Notes: generated by a model from the letters alone, not told the origin. DNA of 64,000 bases from Maricaulis sp017643475 (GCF_047123815.1 NZ_CP138920.1:2046001-2110000), one strand, 5' to 3'. Shown: positions 45,517 through 55,188, numbered from the stretch's first letter. Made by a program: numbers and translations.

Positions 45517-46013
45517 AAAATCTCGCTGATATCGAAATGGCTCATGCCCAGTTGCGAAAACAGGGTGTGATAGCGGTATTCGACCTCGACCATGATGACC
45601 GAGCGATTGGTCTGCAAAACGCCGTTGGGCGTGCTCACCGAACTGCCTTCGGCCAGGGGAGCCATGCCGGAGGCATCACTCCACTGGACCTCGACATCGC
45701 CATCGCCATCCATCAACAGCGAGCTGACGCGCAATTGCAGCGGGCCGGAATCAAAGGGCACGATGATGGCGTTTCCGGCATTGAGAATATCGACAATCTC
45801 GTCATCGGTGATCACGTCGTCCTGGGCGATGAGGTCGGCAATCGCGCTGGCCGTGCTGGTGATCTTGCGATCAATCGACAGGGCAAGCGAGACCTCGACC
45901 GAACCGAGATAGATGATCAGCATCAGCGGCGCGATAATGGCAAACTCGACCGCAGAGATGCCACGTTCATCTCGCTGGAAGCGTTTGAGGAGGCTGGAAA
46001 GGTGATCAATCAT
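45474..46013 (-). CDS. TadE-like minor pilin
   Basis: 179 residues; pseudopilin of the Flp/Tad pilus. N-terminal RDERGISAVEFAIIAPLMLIIYLG has Glu+5 after the processing site, then a hydrophobic stretch. The rest is beta-rich and unfeatured. It is the third of three minus-strand pilus genes and converges on pabC with a 43-base overlap. Start ATG at 46013. Confidence 0.85.
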   Translation of the reverse strand: MIDHLSSLLKRFQRDERGISAVEFAIIAPLMLIIYLGSVEVSLALSIDRKITSTASAIADLIAQDDVITDDEIVDILNAGNAIIVPFDSGPLQLRVSSLLMDGDGDVEVQWSDASGMAPLAEGSSVSTPNGVLQTNRSVIMVEVEYRYHTLFSQLGMSHFDISEIFYLRPRRSIVVSRS

Positions 46014-46551
46014 CGAACGGCTCGTTTCTGAAGACGGTCGCAGACGTGATCAGGCGCTGATTGTTTTCCATGTTGGACATGCCGATCCCGAAAGAGGGGG
46101 TCATCAGCGACCAGCGATAAAAGACACGCACCAGAACAATGTCGCCGGCATCACCCGGGTCCCAGCCGAAGCCGGCGGAATCCAGCGAGCCGTCTTCCTG
46201 CACCGGGCTGGACTGATCGACATCACCGAAATCCTGAAAGACCTGCACGTCGATCGACAGACGATCGCAATTGCCGATGACATCGATCCGCGCACAGATC
46301 TCGTCCAGGAAGGTTTCGCGTGTCGTGCCGCCGGTCTGGGCCTGGCCCGTGCGGATTTGGCGCGCGGTTTCCAGCACGGCGTTTTCCAGAACCGTGCCCG
46401 TGAAAAAGACCGCCGCGACTTCCAGCATGGCGAACAGCAGGAAGAAGAAAGGTGCCGCGATCAGCGCAAACTCGACAGCGGTGGCGCCGTCCTCATTGCG
46501 CAGGGCACGTCTCAGCCTTGCTTTCACGCTGTTGGAAACACGCTTGAACAT
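46006..46551 (-). CDS. TadE/TadG-like minor pilin
   Basis: 181 residues; a second pseudopilin for the Tad pilus. The processing region is NEDGATAVEFALIAAPFFFLLFAMLEVAAVFF, of which the EFALIAAP motif is diagnostic. The C-terminal half contains DEICARIDVIGNCDRLSIDV. ATG 46551 was chosen over a longer in-frame reading that runs into the upstream gene. It overlaps the next TadE gene by eight bases. Confidence 0.85.
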   Translation of the reverse strand: MFKRVSNSVKARLRRALRNEDGATAVEFALIAAPFFFLLFAMLEVAAVFFTGTVLENAVLETARQIRTGQAQTGGTTRETFLDEICARIDVIGNCDRLSIDVQVFQDFGDVDQSSPVQEDGSLDSAGFGWDPGDAGDIVLVRVFYRWSLMTPSFGIGMSNMENNQRLITSATVFRNEPFDD

Positions 46552-46555
46552 GGGT

Positions 46556-47017
46556 CTAGTTCCCGGCGTCGTCTTCCCCGAGCGCGGCATTGGCCGTCGC
46601 CAGGCGATCCAGCTGCTGGTCTCCCAGCGCATCCGTGCGGGCCGTGTCATCACCCACACGCGGGATCTCGTCACAGACATCGCCACACGACAGGGTGAAG
46701 CGGTTCGGGCCGCGGAACATGGCGACCTGGTTGTCATTATGATTGCTGACCACGATCTCGGACTCGTAGATCACCCGGCCGATACGATCGATGGCGATGA
46801 CATTGGTCCGGCCCTGCAGGCGGCCGGTCAGGATCAGCGTGCGACCATCATGAACCAGCGCATCCGCGATGGAGGGATTGCCGACGACAACAGCGCTGGC
46901 CGTACCGGGCAGGCGAATGACTTCGGCATGCTCGGCGGCGAGGATCACTTCATCAGCCCAGCTTGCGCTGAGGCTTGTGCAGGCCAGAGTTAAGGCGATT
47001 GCGAACTGGCGGATCAT
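46556..47017 (-). CDS. Exported pilus-assembly protein with a secretin N-terminal-like domain
   Basis: 153 residues. A signal peptide ends SASWA. The mature protein has the T2SS-T3SS_pil_N-type domain seen at the start of CpaC/RcpA (AEVIRLPGTASAVVVGNPSIADALVHDGRTLILTGR is the conserved stretch, here read in part). It lacks a secretin barrel, so it may be a periplasmic secretin-interacting factor. The start ATG 47017 faces pilA across a 274-base AT-rich divergent promoter region. Confidence 0.8.
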   Translation of the reverse strand: MIRQFAIALTLACTSLSASWADEVILAAEHAEVIRLPGTASAVVVGNPSIADALVHDGRTLILTGRLQGRTNVIAIDRIGRVIYESEIVVSNHNDNQVAMFRGPNRFTLSCGDVCDEIPRVGDDTARTDALGDQQLDRLATANAALGEDDAGN

Positions 47018-47291
47018 GATCGGCTTCCAATCTCGTGGTGATCGAATGTTGGCAGCCAGTATCCCTCGCGCGCGTAAATCTTTCATAAACAGGGCTGTTT
47101 CGTTTATTTACAGTCTTTAAAGAACTCATTTTGTGTTTGTTAACTATAAGCCACGTTGATGCGTGTATAGATTTTGTTAAGTACGTGTTTTTACTAAATC
47201 GAAATTCTTCCCGTGTTTAGTTGGCATCGTTCAGGAGGGGTCGGGACGGATCGGCTCCTGATGGTGAGGTACCTTAACGGGAGTAATAAAA
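47018..47291. promoter_or_regulatory. AT-rich divergent promoter region upstream of pilA
   Basis: Markedly AT-rich from about 47090 to 47215 compared with flanking genes. It contains several TTAA half-sites (around 47107, 47140 and 47178), which recall CtrA-type half-sites. No full TTAA-N7-TTAA site was found. It drives the leftward minor-pilin genes and rightward pilA. Confidence 0.5.
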
Positions 47292-47450
47292 ATGAAATTC
47301 GTTTCTCGCTTTTTTAAAGATGAATCTGGTGCAACGGCCATCGAGTACGGCCTGATCGCAGCCCTGATTGCAGTCGTCATTATCGGCGCTGTAACCGCAC
47401 TTGGCGCTGGCGTATCCGGCAACATGCAGACGGTTGCTGATGCGCTCTAA
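47292..47450 (+). CDS. pilA: Flp/Tad major pilin
   Basis: 52 residues; the structural subunit of the adhesive pilus. The leader MKFVSRFFKDESG is cleaved before ATAIEYGLIAALIAVVIIG, with Glu+5 and Tyr+6, the Flp hallmark. The remaining 20 residues are small and Ala/Gly rich. It has its own terminator, so it can be made in excess over the assembly genes. Confidence 0.95.
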   Translation: MKFVSRFFKDESGATAIEYGLIAALIAVVIIGAVTALGAGVSGNMQTVADAL

Positions 47451-47478
47451 GTGAGACGCACTTAGCGAACTACGGAAT

Positions 47479-47509
47479 GAGCCGCCCAATCGGGCGGCTC
47501 TTTTCTTTT
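47479..47509 (+). terminator. Rho-independent terminator after pilA
   Basis: Nine-base arms GAGCCGCCC and GGGCGGCTC around AATC, then TTTTCTTTT. It would limit read-through into cpaA. Confidence 0.93.
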
Positions 47510-47573
47510 GTGCCAACGGAAGATTAAGCCTTGCCGTTGCACTCTCCCGGCAGACACGCCAGTCGGGGACAAA

Positions 47574-48071
47574 ATGATTATTCAGATTACTTCACTTGTA
47601 TTTGCCGGTCTTTTGATCGCGGGCGCGCTCAGCGATGCCTGGCGCTACAAGATCCCGAACTGGCTGAGCGGTGCCCTGCTGGTGCCGTTCATCATCGCTG
47701 TCATCCTCAATTTTCCCGGCTGGGGCGCGCTCGGTCTGCACCTGGCGACCGGAATTGGGGCGCTGGTGCTGGGCATGCTGATTTTTGCGGCCGGCTGGTG
47801 GGGCGGCGGGGATGCCAAGATGTTCGCCGCTGCCGCCTTCATGTACGGCTGGCCGCTGGGCGTGAGCTTCCTGTTCTACACGGCTCTGGCTGGTGGCGGA
47901 CTGGTCCTGGTGCTGATCGCCTTGCGTCACACGCTTCCCGCGTTTCCGGCCCTGGCCAAACACACACCTGGAACAGCCCTGGTGCAGGGGGCTCCGGTGC
48001 CGTACGGGATTGCAATTGCGATCGCCGGCCTGTTGCTGATGCCGCAAACCGGTCTGCTTTCAACTTTTTGA
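47574..48071 (+). CDS. cpaA: Flp prepilin peptidase CpaA
   Basis: 165 residues; inner-membrane A24 protease that processes PilA and the TadE-like pilins. Catalytic aspartates are in LSDAWRYKIPN and WGGGDAKMF. About five membrane helices; no methyltransferase domain, as usual for TadV/CpaA. GGGGA precedes ATG 47574 by five bases; upstream in-frame codons lack hydrophobic character and were dropped. Confidence 0.93.
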   Translation: MIIQITSLVFAGLLIAGALSDAWRYKIPNWLSGALLVPFIIAVILNFPGWGALGLHLATGIGALVLGMLIFAAGWWGGGDAKMFAAAAFMYGWPLGVSFLFYTALAGGGLVLVLIALRHTLPAFPALAKHTPGTALVQGAPVPYGIAIAIAGLLLMPQTGLLSTF

Positions 48072-48186
48072 CGAGTTATTCGAAAATCGCATTTTAGAGC
48101 GCATTCGCGCTTTAGTATTAACGTCACTTTGAGGAATTCAGCGTCTCATCGCAATCGTATTCGTGCGTCGAGAGGTTTGGAGTTCC

Positions 48187-49014
48187 ATGAACGCGCTTCG
48201 TATAGGCATTCTGGCAGCAGCAGCCGTGGCAGCGATTGCCGTGGCATTTTTCGTGCGTCAGGCAATGACCGTTGAAGAGCCGCAGCTTGCCCAGGTTGAG
48301 CAGCGACCGGCCACTCGTATCCTCGCCGCACGCCGGGATATCAATGTCGGTGAGCGCGTCAGCGCCAGCGACTTCTACTGGCAGTCCTGGCCCGAAGAGG
48401 CCGTCTCCGCCGGTTACATCGTCGAAAACAGCGGTCAGGATGCGTCCGAGTTTGCGGGTGCAGTGGTCCGCTCCGCCATTCGCCAGGGTGAGCCGGTCAC
48501 CGGTCGTCGCCTGGTCCAGCAGGGCGATGCAGGCTTCATGTCTGCGGTCCTGTCTCCGGGCATGCGCGCTGTTGCTGTACCGACATCGGCCGAGACGGGC
48601 GCGGGCGGGTTCATCCTGCCCAATGACCGTGTCGATGTGATTGTCTCCTTCCAGCAGGAAAACGAGGAAACCCGTCGCCGCGAATTCGTCGCCCAGACTG
48701 TTGTCGAGAATGCTCGCGTTCTGGCGATCGACCAGACCTATGCAGATGAAGAGGGTGAGGGCACTGTGGTTGGTGAGACCGCGACGCTGGAGCTGACCTC
48801 AGCCCAGGCCCGCGCTGTTTCCCTGGCCGTGGCCCAGGGCGAGGTCACCCTGGTCCTGCGCGCGCTTGAAGACACGACCACCGGACCGTCGCTGGTTTCC
48901 GGTGGCGAGAATGTCGCCGCCTCGGTCGGCAATTCCGATGATGATGAAAGCCGCCGCGTCACCCTGATCCGTTACGGACGGGCACAGACGCTGGCCCTGG
49001 CAGGTGGCGAGTGA
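48187..49014 (+). CDS. cpaB: Flp pilus assembly protein CpaB
   Basis: 275 residues; periplasmic, links platform and secretin. An N-terminal membrane anchor (IGILAAAAVAAIAVAFFV) is followed by the SAF domain (ATRILAARRDINVGERVSASDFYW) and the RcpC/CpaB region (GFILPNDRVDVIVSF, NARVLAIDQTY). GGAG lies five bases before ATG 48187. It overlaps cpaC by four bases. Confidence 0.94.
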   Translation: MNALRIGILAAAAVAAIAVAFFVRQAMTVEEPQLAQVEQRPATRILAARRDINVGERVSASDFYWQSWPEEAVSAGYIVENSGQDASEFAGAVVRSAIRQGEPVTGRRLVQQGDAGFMSAVLSPGMRAVAVPTSAETGAGGFILPNDRVDVIVSFQQENEETRRREFVAQTVVENARVLAIDQTYADEEGEGTVVGETATLELTSAQARAVSLAVAQGEVTLVLRALEDTTTGPSLVSGGENVAASVGNSDDDESRRVTLIRYGRAQTLALAGGE

Positions 49015-50492
49015 GGTTGCTGGTCATGTTTCGCGCGTTAGTCCTCTCCCTGTTCGCGACTGCCCTGGTGGCTCCGGCCTGGGCCCAGCCCGCCGGTACC
49101 GAGCGTGGCAATACGATGCAGGTCTATATCCGCGAGCCGGGTGAAGGTCCGGTCTCGGAAGATCTCGATCTGCCGCTCAACAAGGCTGCGGTTGTTCATC
49201 TGCCGGTTGATGTCGCAGACGTCCTCGTTACCAACCCGGAAGTCGTCGACGCCGTCGTTCGCACGCCGCGCCGCGCCTATCTGATGGGCATGGGTATCGG
49301 CCAGACGAATGCCTTTTTCTTTGATGCCAATGGCCAGCTGATCCTGGATCTGGACCTGCGCGTCGAGCGCGATCTCGCACCGCTGCAGGACTCCATGAAC
49401 CGTTTCCTGCCGGACGCCCGTGTCCAGGTCGAGGCGATGAATGACCACATTGTCCTGTCCGGCTCTGTGCCCAACGCCATGGCCGCTGATACGGCGATGC
49501 AGATCGCCCAGCGCTGGGTCGAGGATCCGGAGCACATTCTCTCCATGCTGGAGATCGAGGCGCGTGAACAGGTGATGCTGAAAGTCCGCATCGTCGAGAT
49601 GGAACGTACCATCGTGCGCCAGCTGGGCATCAACCTGTCCGCCGGCGCGACCAGCGGCGAGTTCGATGTCCGTGTTGCGACTGATCACGAGTTTTCTCTC
49701 GCGGGCCGTTTCCTGCGGGGCGCCCAGACGGCATTTGACTGGGTCAATGGCGATCCCGGCAATGGTGTGAACAACGTCTCCGGCCTGTTGCAGGCGATGG
49801 AGCGTGTCGGACTGGTGCGTACCCTGGCCGAGCCGAACCTGGTGGCGATCACCGGCGAGAGCGCGAACTTCCTGGCAGGTGGAGAATTCCCGGTGCCGGT
49901 CGGTCGTGACCGCGATGGCAATATCATCATCGAGTACAAGTCCTTTGGTGTCGGCCTGGGCTTTACGCCGGTCGTCTTGTCGGAAGGCCGTATCTCCATG
50001 CGCATCTCCACCGAGGTGTCGGAGCTGACGACCCAGGGTGCACTGAGCTTCAATGAAGGTCAGGTCACTGACGACAACGGCGAAGTCGTTGGTGTTCTGG
50101 AAGGTCTGACCATTCCGGCGCTCAGCGTGAATCGGGCCGAGACGACGGTCGAGTTGCCTTCCGGTGGCAGCCTGGTCCTGGCCGGTCTGATCCAGGAAGA
50201 AACGCGTCAGAACCTGGACGGTGTTCCGGGTGTCCAGAACCTGCCGGTTCTGGGAGCGCTGTTCCGCTCGCGCGATTTCGAGAACGAAGAAACCGAACTG
50301 GTAGTCCTGGTCACGCCTTACCTGGTGGACCCGGCCGATCCGAACGATCTGCAAACCCCGGCGGATGGTTTCCAGACAGCATCAGAAGCCGAGACGCTGC
50401 TGTTTGGTCGCCTTAACCGCGCCTATTCGGTTCCGGGTTCCGACACGGGTGACCGTGGCTGGAGTGGCCCGATCGGGTTCCTGTTCGACTAG
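49011..50492 (+). CDS. cpaC: Flp pilus outer-membrane secretin CpaC
   Basis: 493 residues; outer-membrane channel for the pilus. GTG start with signal peptide ending PAWAQ. The N-terminal pil_N domain (VVHLPVDVADVLVTNPEVVDAVV) and BON-like region precede the secretin core, which includes GLVRTLAEPNLVAITGE, LVLAGLIQEETRQNL and VPGVQNLPVLGALFRS. Length typical of the family. Confidence 0.95.
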   Translation: MRLLVMFRALVLSLFATALVAPAWAQPAGTERGNTMQVYIREPGEGPVSEDLDLPLNKAAVVHLPVDVADVLVTNPEVVDAVVRTPRRAYLMGMGIGQTNAFFFDANGQLILDLDLRVERDLAPLQDSMNRFLPDARVQVEAMNDHIVLSGSVPNAMAADTAMQIAQRWVEDPEHILSMLEIEAREQVMLKVRIVEMERTIVRQLGINLSAGATSGEFDVRVATDHEFSLAGRFLRGAQTAFDWVNGDPGNGVNNVSGLLQAMERVGLVRTLAEPNLVAITGESANFLAGGEFPVPVGRDRDGNIIIEYKSFGVGLGFTPVVLSEGRISMRISTEVSELTTQGALSFNEGQVTDDNGEVVGVLEGLTIPALSVNRAETTVELPSGGSLVLAGLIQEETRQNLDGVPGVQNLPVLGALFRSRDFENEETELVVLVTPYLVDPADPNDLQTPADGFQTASEAETLLFGRLNRAYSVPGSDTGDRGWSGPIGFLFD

Positions 50493-50503
50493 TGGAGTTG
50501 GTG

Positions 50504-51172
50504 ATGGTGTCGAAGAAGATGTTCAAAGCCTCGCTGATGGCCCTCGTGATCAGCACCGGTCTTGCCGGCTGCGCCACGACCGCGACCGATCTGGACCTGC
50601 CGCAGGCAACTGCGCGTGCCGAGACCTATCGCAGTGAGTTTGTTGTTGATCCGCGGGACAACGGCCTGACCTGGGCGCAGCAGAGCCAGCTGGCGATGAT
50701 CGCTGACGAATACAAGGCCCGTGGCCATGGTCCGCTGGTGATCAGCTATCCGCAGGGTGCCGCCAATGAGCAGGCCGCCATGCACGCCATCGCCGAGGCC
50801 CGCAACTACTTCTATGCGGCTGGCCTGGACTGGCGACAGATCGAGGGTGGCGCCTATCTGGCAAACGGTGCCGGCAATGGCGCCCTGGTCTTTTCCTTTA
50901 CGCGTTACGAGGCTGTCGCTCCGAATTGTGATGGCTGGAACAATCTCGCCATGGATCTGGACAACCGGCATTCGCGCCGGTTCGGCTGTTTCATGGCGGC
51001 AAACCTGGCGGCAACCATCGCGGATCCCCGCGACCTGGTGGCGCCACGCACTATGGATGCCCCAGATGGAGAGCGTCGCCAGACGGTTCTCGATCGCTAT
51101 CGGGCAGGCCAGTCAACCGCAAGCGAACGCAGCGACTATGAAAGTGGTGCTGTCTCGCAGGTCGGAAACTAA
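50504..51172 (+). CDS. cpaD: Pilus lipoprotein CpaD
   Basis: 222 residues; outer-membrane lipoprotein needed for CpaC stability and location. The lipobox GLAGC follows MFKASLMALVIST. The CpaD region includes FVVDPRDNGLTWAQQSQL and the C-terminal cysteines in NCDGWNNLAMDL and RFGCFMAANLAA. The ATG at 50504 has GGAG about eight bases upstream; an earlier GTG at 50492 overlapping the cpaC stop is possible. Confidence 0.9.
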   Translation: MVSKKMFKASLMALVISTGLAGCATTATDLDLPQATARAETYRSEFVVDPRDNGLTWAQQSQLAMIADEYKARGHGPLVISYPQGAANEQAAMHAIAEARNYFYAAGLDWRQIEGGAYLANGAGNGALVFSFTRYEAVAPNCDGWNNLAMDLDNRHSRRFGCFMAANLAATIADPRDLVAPRTMDAPDGERRQTVLDRYRAGQSTASERSDYESGAVSQVGN

Positions 51173-51192
51173 GGGGGCGAAAGGAGCGAGAT

Positions 51193-52707
51193 ATGGCTGA
51201 CAATCGTGCCCTGAAAGACGAGTTTTACGAGGACGATGATCCCTTCATGGATGCTGCAGACGTCGAGCGCATGATGCTTGGTGAGGCAGCGTTTGATGAC
51301 TTGCCTCCGGAAGAGACCTCCGACACCGGTCATCGTTTCGGCGCCAGCGCTGTAGAGCTGGACGATGACCCCTTCATGGTTGATGAGGAGGCCGAGGCCT
51401 TCGAGACACCGCTCGAGGGCGAGGTCGACAATCCGCTGTTTGCAGAGCTCCAGAGCGAGCTGGAATCTGCGCCCATGGGCGAGTCCCTCTATGGTGAAAT
51501 CGACAATGATGTACCGGATCAGCCGGTGCCGCGTATCACCATCGGTGCGTTCTGCGAGCGTTCCGAGACAGGTGCCCTAGTGTCCGTGGCGTCCGAGGAT
51601 CGCCGCCTGTCCAAGGCCCATGTCGACGTTCAGATGGGCGGCCTGCCGGCAGCGATCGAGCGTTATCATGACGAGACGACACCCAATCTTCTGATTATCG
51701 AGACCGGGATGCGCGGTCGTGGTTTGTTCGACCAGCTCGAAGAACTGGCCGGTGTCTGTGACCCGGACACCAAGGTGGTCATCGTCGGTGCGACCAATGA
51801 CATCGTGCTCTACCGCGAGCTGATCAAGCGCGGCGTAAGCGAATATCTCGTGCCGCCGATGACGCCGCTGCACCTGATCCGCACGATCTCCGAGCTGTTC
51901 CTCGATCCGGACCAGCCCTTCGCGGGCAAGACCGTGGCCTTTATCGGTTCCAAGGGTGGTGTCGGCTCCTCGACCATTGCGCATAATTGTGCGTGGGCGT
52001 TGACCGAGAACCTGGCCCAGGACGCCGTGTTGATGGACATGGATCTTTCCTGGGGTACTGCCGGTCTGGATTTCAACCAGGATCCGACCCAGACACTGGG
52101 CGATGCGCTCAGCGAGCCGGATCGTCTGGACGATGCCCTGCTGGATCGCCTCTTGGTGCGCTGCACCGACAGGCTCAGCCTGTTCTCGGCTCCGGCCACA
52201 CTCGATCGCGACTGGGAGTTCGCGCCGCAGGATTATGAAAACGTGCTGGAGAAAGTGCGTCGCCAGGCGCCGTTTGTAGCGCTCGACCTGCCGCATGTCT
52301 GGCTGCCCTGGGTCAAGCAGACGCTGCTGTCGTCCGACGAGGTGGTGCTGACGGTAACGCCGGACCTGGCCTCCCTGCGCAATGCGAAAAACCTGTTCGA
52401 CTTGGTGACCGGTGCGCGTCCCAATGACGAGCCGCCGAAGGTTGTCGTGAACATGGCTGGCATGGCCAAGCGTCCGGAAATCCCGCTCAAGGATTTTGCC
52501 GATGCGCTGGGGTCCCCGCCAGTTCTCGTCCTGCCGTTCGAACCACAGCTGTTTGGCAAGGCCGCAAATAACGGACAAATGATCCACGAGCTGGATCCCA
52601 AGTCCAAGGCTGCTGACGGTTTTGGGCATCTCGCCTCGCTGGTGACGGGGCGCACGCCGCCGCCACCGCGCAAGCGCTCTCTCTTTTCCAAGCTTTTCGG
52701 AGGCTAA
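51193..52707 (+). CDS. cpaE: Pilus localisation ATPase CpaE
   Basis: 504 residues; MinD/ParA-like protein that positions the pilus machine at the pole in Caulobacter. An acidic N-terminal tail (about 1-110) is followed by a pseudo-receiver domain (LLIIETGMRGRGLFDQLEEL) and an ATPase domain with GSKGGVGSSTIAHNCAW, a deviant Walker A in which the usual GKT is GSS as in other CpaE, then DMDLSWGTAGLDFNQ. The C terminus is basic (PPPPRKRSLFSKLFG). Confidence 0.94.
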   Translation: MADNRALKDEFYEDDDPFMDAADVERMMLGEAAFDDLPPEETSDTGHRFGASAVELDDDPFMVDEEAEAFETPLEGEVDNPLFAELQSELESAPMGESLYGEIDNDVPDQPVPRITIGAFCERSETGALVSVASEDRRLSKAHVDVQMGGLPAAIERYHDETTPNLLIIETGMRGRGLFDQLEELAGVCDPDTKVVIVGATNDIVLYRELIKRGVSEYLVPPMTPLHLIRTISELFLDPDQPFAGKTVAFIGSKGGVGSSTIAHNCAWALTENLAQDAVLMDMDLSWGTAGLDFNQDPTQTLGDALSEPDRLDDALLDRLLVRCTDRLSLFSAPATLDRDWEFAPQDYENVLEKVRRQAPFVALDLPHVWLPWVKQTLLSSDEVVLTVTPDLASLRNAKNLFDLVTGARPNDEPPKVVVNMAGMAKRPEIPLKDFADALGSPPVLVLPFEPQLFGKAANNGQMIHELDPKSKAADGFGHLASLVTGRTPPPPRKRSLFSKLFGG

Positions 52708-52713
52708 CACGCC

Positions 52714-54189
52714 ATGTTCGGCAAACGTGCCGGAGGACCTCCTGCCGCCCCAGCCCGCAAGGCACCGACCACCCAGGCCGCCGAGCCTGAAGCCCGCCCC
52801 CAGACGGAGGCGGGTCCTGGTCGTTCTGCGGAGAAGGTAGAGAAGAAGGCGGCTCCGAAACCGGCACCCAAGCCAAAGCGTGTTGCCAAGAAGCCGGCCG
52901 ATAATGGCGGGCGCTCGGAAGAGTATTACGCCGTCAAGACGACGATCTTCAACGCGCTAATCGATACGATCGATCTGGGTCAGCTTGCCCGTCTCGACCA
53001 GGACACGGCGGCAGAAGAAATCCGCGACATTGTCACCGAGATCATCTCGATCAAGAACGTCGCCATGTCGATCGCCGAGCAGGAACAACTGCTCCAGGAC
53101 ATCTGTAACGACGTTCTCGGCTATGGCCCGCTCGAGCCGCTGCTGGCTCGCGATGATATCGCCGACATCATGGTCAATGGTGCTGACAGCGTTTTCATCG
53201 AGGTCAACGGCAAGGTCGAGAAGACCAACATCCGTTTCCGCGACAACGGCCAGCTGATGAATATCTGTCAGCGGATCGTGAGCCAGGTCGGCCGCCGGGT
53301 CGATGAGAGCTCGCCGATCTGTGACGCCCGTCTTGCAGACGGTTCGCGTGTCAACGTGATCGCCCCGCCGCTGGCGCTGGATGGTCCCACGCTGACCATT
53401 CGTAAGTTTAAAAAAGACAAGCTGACCATGAGCAATCTGGTCGACTTCAACTCCATCACGCCCGACGGCGCAAAAGTGCTGGGCGTGATCGGCGCCAGCC
53501 GCTGTAACGTGCTGATCTCCGGCGGTACCGGTTCGGGCAAGACGACGCTGCTGAACTGCATGACCGGCTATATCGAGGAGGATGAGCGCGTCATCACCTG
53601 TGAGGACGCCGCGGAACTCCAGCTGCAACAGCCACACGTGGTCCGTCTCGAGACCCGCCCGCCAAACCTTGAGGGTACAGGCATGGTCACCATGCGTGAC
53701 CTGGTCAAGAACTGCCTGCGTATGCGTCCGGAACGGATCATCGTGGGTGAGGTGCGTGGCCCGGAGGCGTTCGACCTCCTGCAGGCCATGAACACGGGTC
53801 ACGACGGTTCAATGGGTACGCTGCACGCCAACTCCCCGCGCGAAGCTCTCAGCCGTATTGAATCCATGATCACGATGGGCGGTTACAATCTGCCGGCCAA
53901 GACCATCCGCGAGATGATCGTCGGCTCGATCGACGTCATTATCCAGGCTGCCCGCCTTCGCGATGGTTCACGCAAGATCACCCATGTCACGGAAGTGGTT
54001 GGTCTGGAAGGCGATGTCATCATCACCCAAGACCTCTTTGTCTACGAGATGAAGGGCGAGGATGGCGATGGAAAGATCCTCGGCCAGCACCAGTCGACGG
54101 GTATTGCCCGTCCGAAATTCTGGGATCGTGCACGCTATTTCGGTCTGGAGCGCGAGCTCGCCCAGGCCCTGGATGCATCGGAGGCGTAA
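52714..54189 (+). CDS. cpaF: Flp pilus assembly ATPase CpaF
   Basis: 491 residues; secretion ATPase of the VirB11/GspE superfamily that drives pilus extension and, in Tad systems, retraction. A low-complexity Ala/Pro/Lys N terminus (1-68) precedes the conserved part with Walker A SGGTGSGKTTLLN, EDAAELQLQQPHVVRLE, the MRPERIIVGEVRG Walker B and the GHDGSMGTLHANSPREAL His box. It lies six bases after cpaE. Confidence 0.97.
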   Translation: MFGKRAGGPPAAPARKAPTTQAAEPEARPQTEAGPGRSAEKVEKKAAPKPAPKPKRVAKKPADNGGRSEEYYAVKTTIFNALIDTIDLGQLARLDQDTAAEEIRDIVTEIISIKNVAMSIAEQEQLLQDICNDVLGYGPLEPLLARDDIADIMVNGADSVFIEVNGKVEKTNIRFRDNGQLMNICQRIVSQVGRRVDESSPICDARLADGSRVNVIAPPLALDGPTLTIRKFKKDKLTMSNLVDFNSITPDGAKVLGVIGASRCNVLISGGTGSGKTTLLNCMTGYIEEDERVITCEDAAELQLQQPHVVRLETRPPNLEGTGMVTMRDLVKNCLRMRPERIIVGEVRGPEAFDLLQAMNTGHDGSMGTLHANSPREALSRIESMITMGGYNLPAKTIREMIVGSIDVIIQAARLRDGSRKITHVTEVVGLEGDVIITQDLFVYEMKGEDGDGKILGQHQSTGIARPKFWDRARYFGLERELAQALDASEA

Positions 54190-54192
54190 GGC

Positions 54193-55188
54193 ATGAACGG
54201 CGACATCCTCTTCATTCTCGCCGCTGCGGCCGCCTTTGTGGCGGTTGGCGGTGTCGGCTGGGTCGCCGTCGGAGCCATGGGCGATGCCCAGAGCAAGCAG
54301 CGCGTGACCCGCGCGGTCGGCGGTGCCTCGGCTGCACGTAGCAAACGCGGAAGCGGCCCGCAGGACCAGGCGGCACAGCGCCGCAAGCAGATCTCTGACT
54401 CGCTCAAGGATATCGAGCAGAAACAGAAGGATCAGCGCGCCAAGAGTATCTCGCTGAAATCACGTATTCAGCAAGCCGGGATGGAATTTTCGCCGACCGC
54501 CTTCTGGATCGGATCGCTTGTTTCGGCGCTGGTCGTGGCAGCCATTGCCTTTTTCACCGGCCAGAGCCTGCTGGTTGTCGGCGGCGCGACGATTGTGGGC
54601 GGTCTTGGCTTGCCGCGCTGGTGGCTGGGTTTCCTGCGTAGCAGCCGTCAGAAGAAATTTACCCAGGAGTTTGCCAACTCTCTCGATGTCATCGTGCGGG
54701 GTGTGAAATCCGGCCTTCCACTCAATGAATGTCTCAAGATTATCGCCGCGGAATCCCCGGACCCGGTCGGTTCCGAGTTCAAAGAACTTTGCGATGGCAT
54801 CGCCATGGGCGTTTCGCTGGAGGAGAATCTCAACCGCATGTGTGACCGCATGCCCCTGGCTGAGCTCAACTTCTTCCGTACCGTCCTGATCATCCAGCAA
54901 AAGACCGGTGGTAACCTCGCCGAGACGCTGGGCAATCTCTCCGTCGTGCTGCGTTCACGCAAGCTGATGCGCGAGAAGATCAGTGCGCTGTCGTCCGAGG
55001 CCAAATCCTCTGCCGCCATCATCGGTTCCCTGCCGCCTGGCGTTCTGGGCATCGTCTATGCGACCACCCCGTCCTACATGAACCTCATGTTCGTTGACCC
55101 CACCGGACAGCTGATGTTGCTGGGCGGGGCGACCTGGATGTTCATGGGCATCATGGTCATGCGCGGCATGATCAACTTCAAGATCTAG
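54193..55188 (+). CDS. tadB: Pilus platform protein TadB
   Basis: 331 residues; inner-membrane platform component with a T2SSF domain (FANSLDVIVRGVKSGLPLNECL, then FFRTVLIIQQKTGGNLAETLGNL). Membrane helices lie at the N terminus, at about 100-135 and at the C terminus. Three bases separate it from cpaF. Partner of TadC. Confidence 0.95.
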   Translation: MNGDILFILAAAAAFVAVGGVGWVAVGAMGDAQSKQRVTRAVGGASAARSKRGSGPQDQAAQRRKQISDSLKDIEQKQKDQRAKSISLKSRIQQAGMEFSPTAFWIGSLVSALVVAAIAFFTGQSLLVVGGATIVGGLGLPRWWLGFLRSSRQKKFTQEFANSLDVIVRGVKSGLPLNECLKIIAAESPDPVGSEFKELCDGIAMGVSLEENLNRMCDRMPLAELNFFRTVLIIQQKTGGNLAETLGNLSVVLRSRKLMREKISALSSEAKSSAAIIGSLPPGVLGIVYATTPSYMNLMFVDPTGQLMLLGGATWMFMGIMVMRGMINFKI

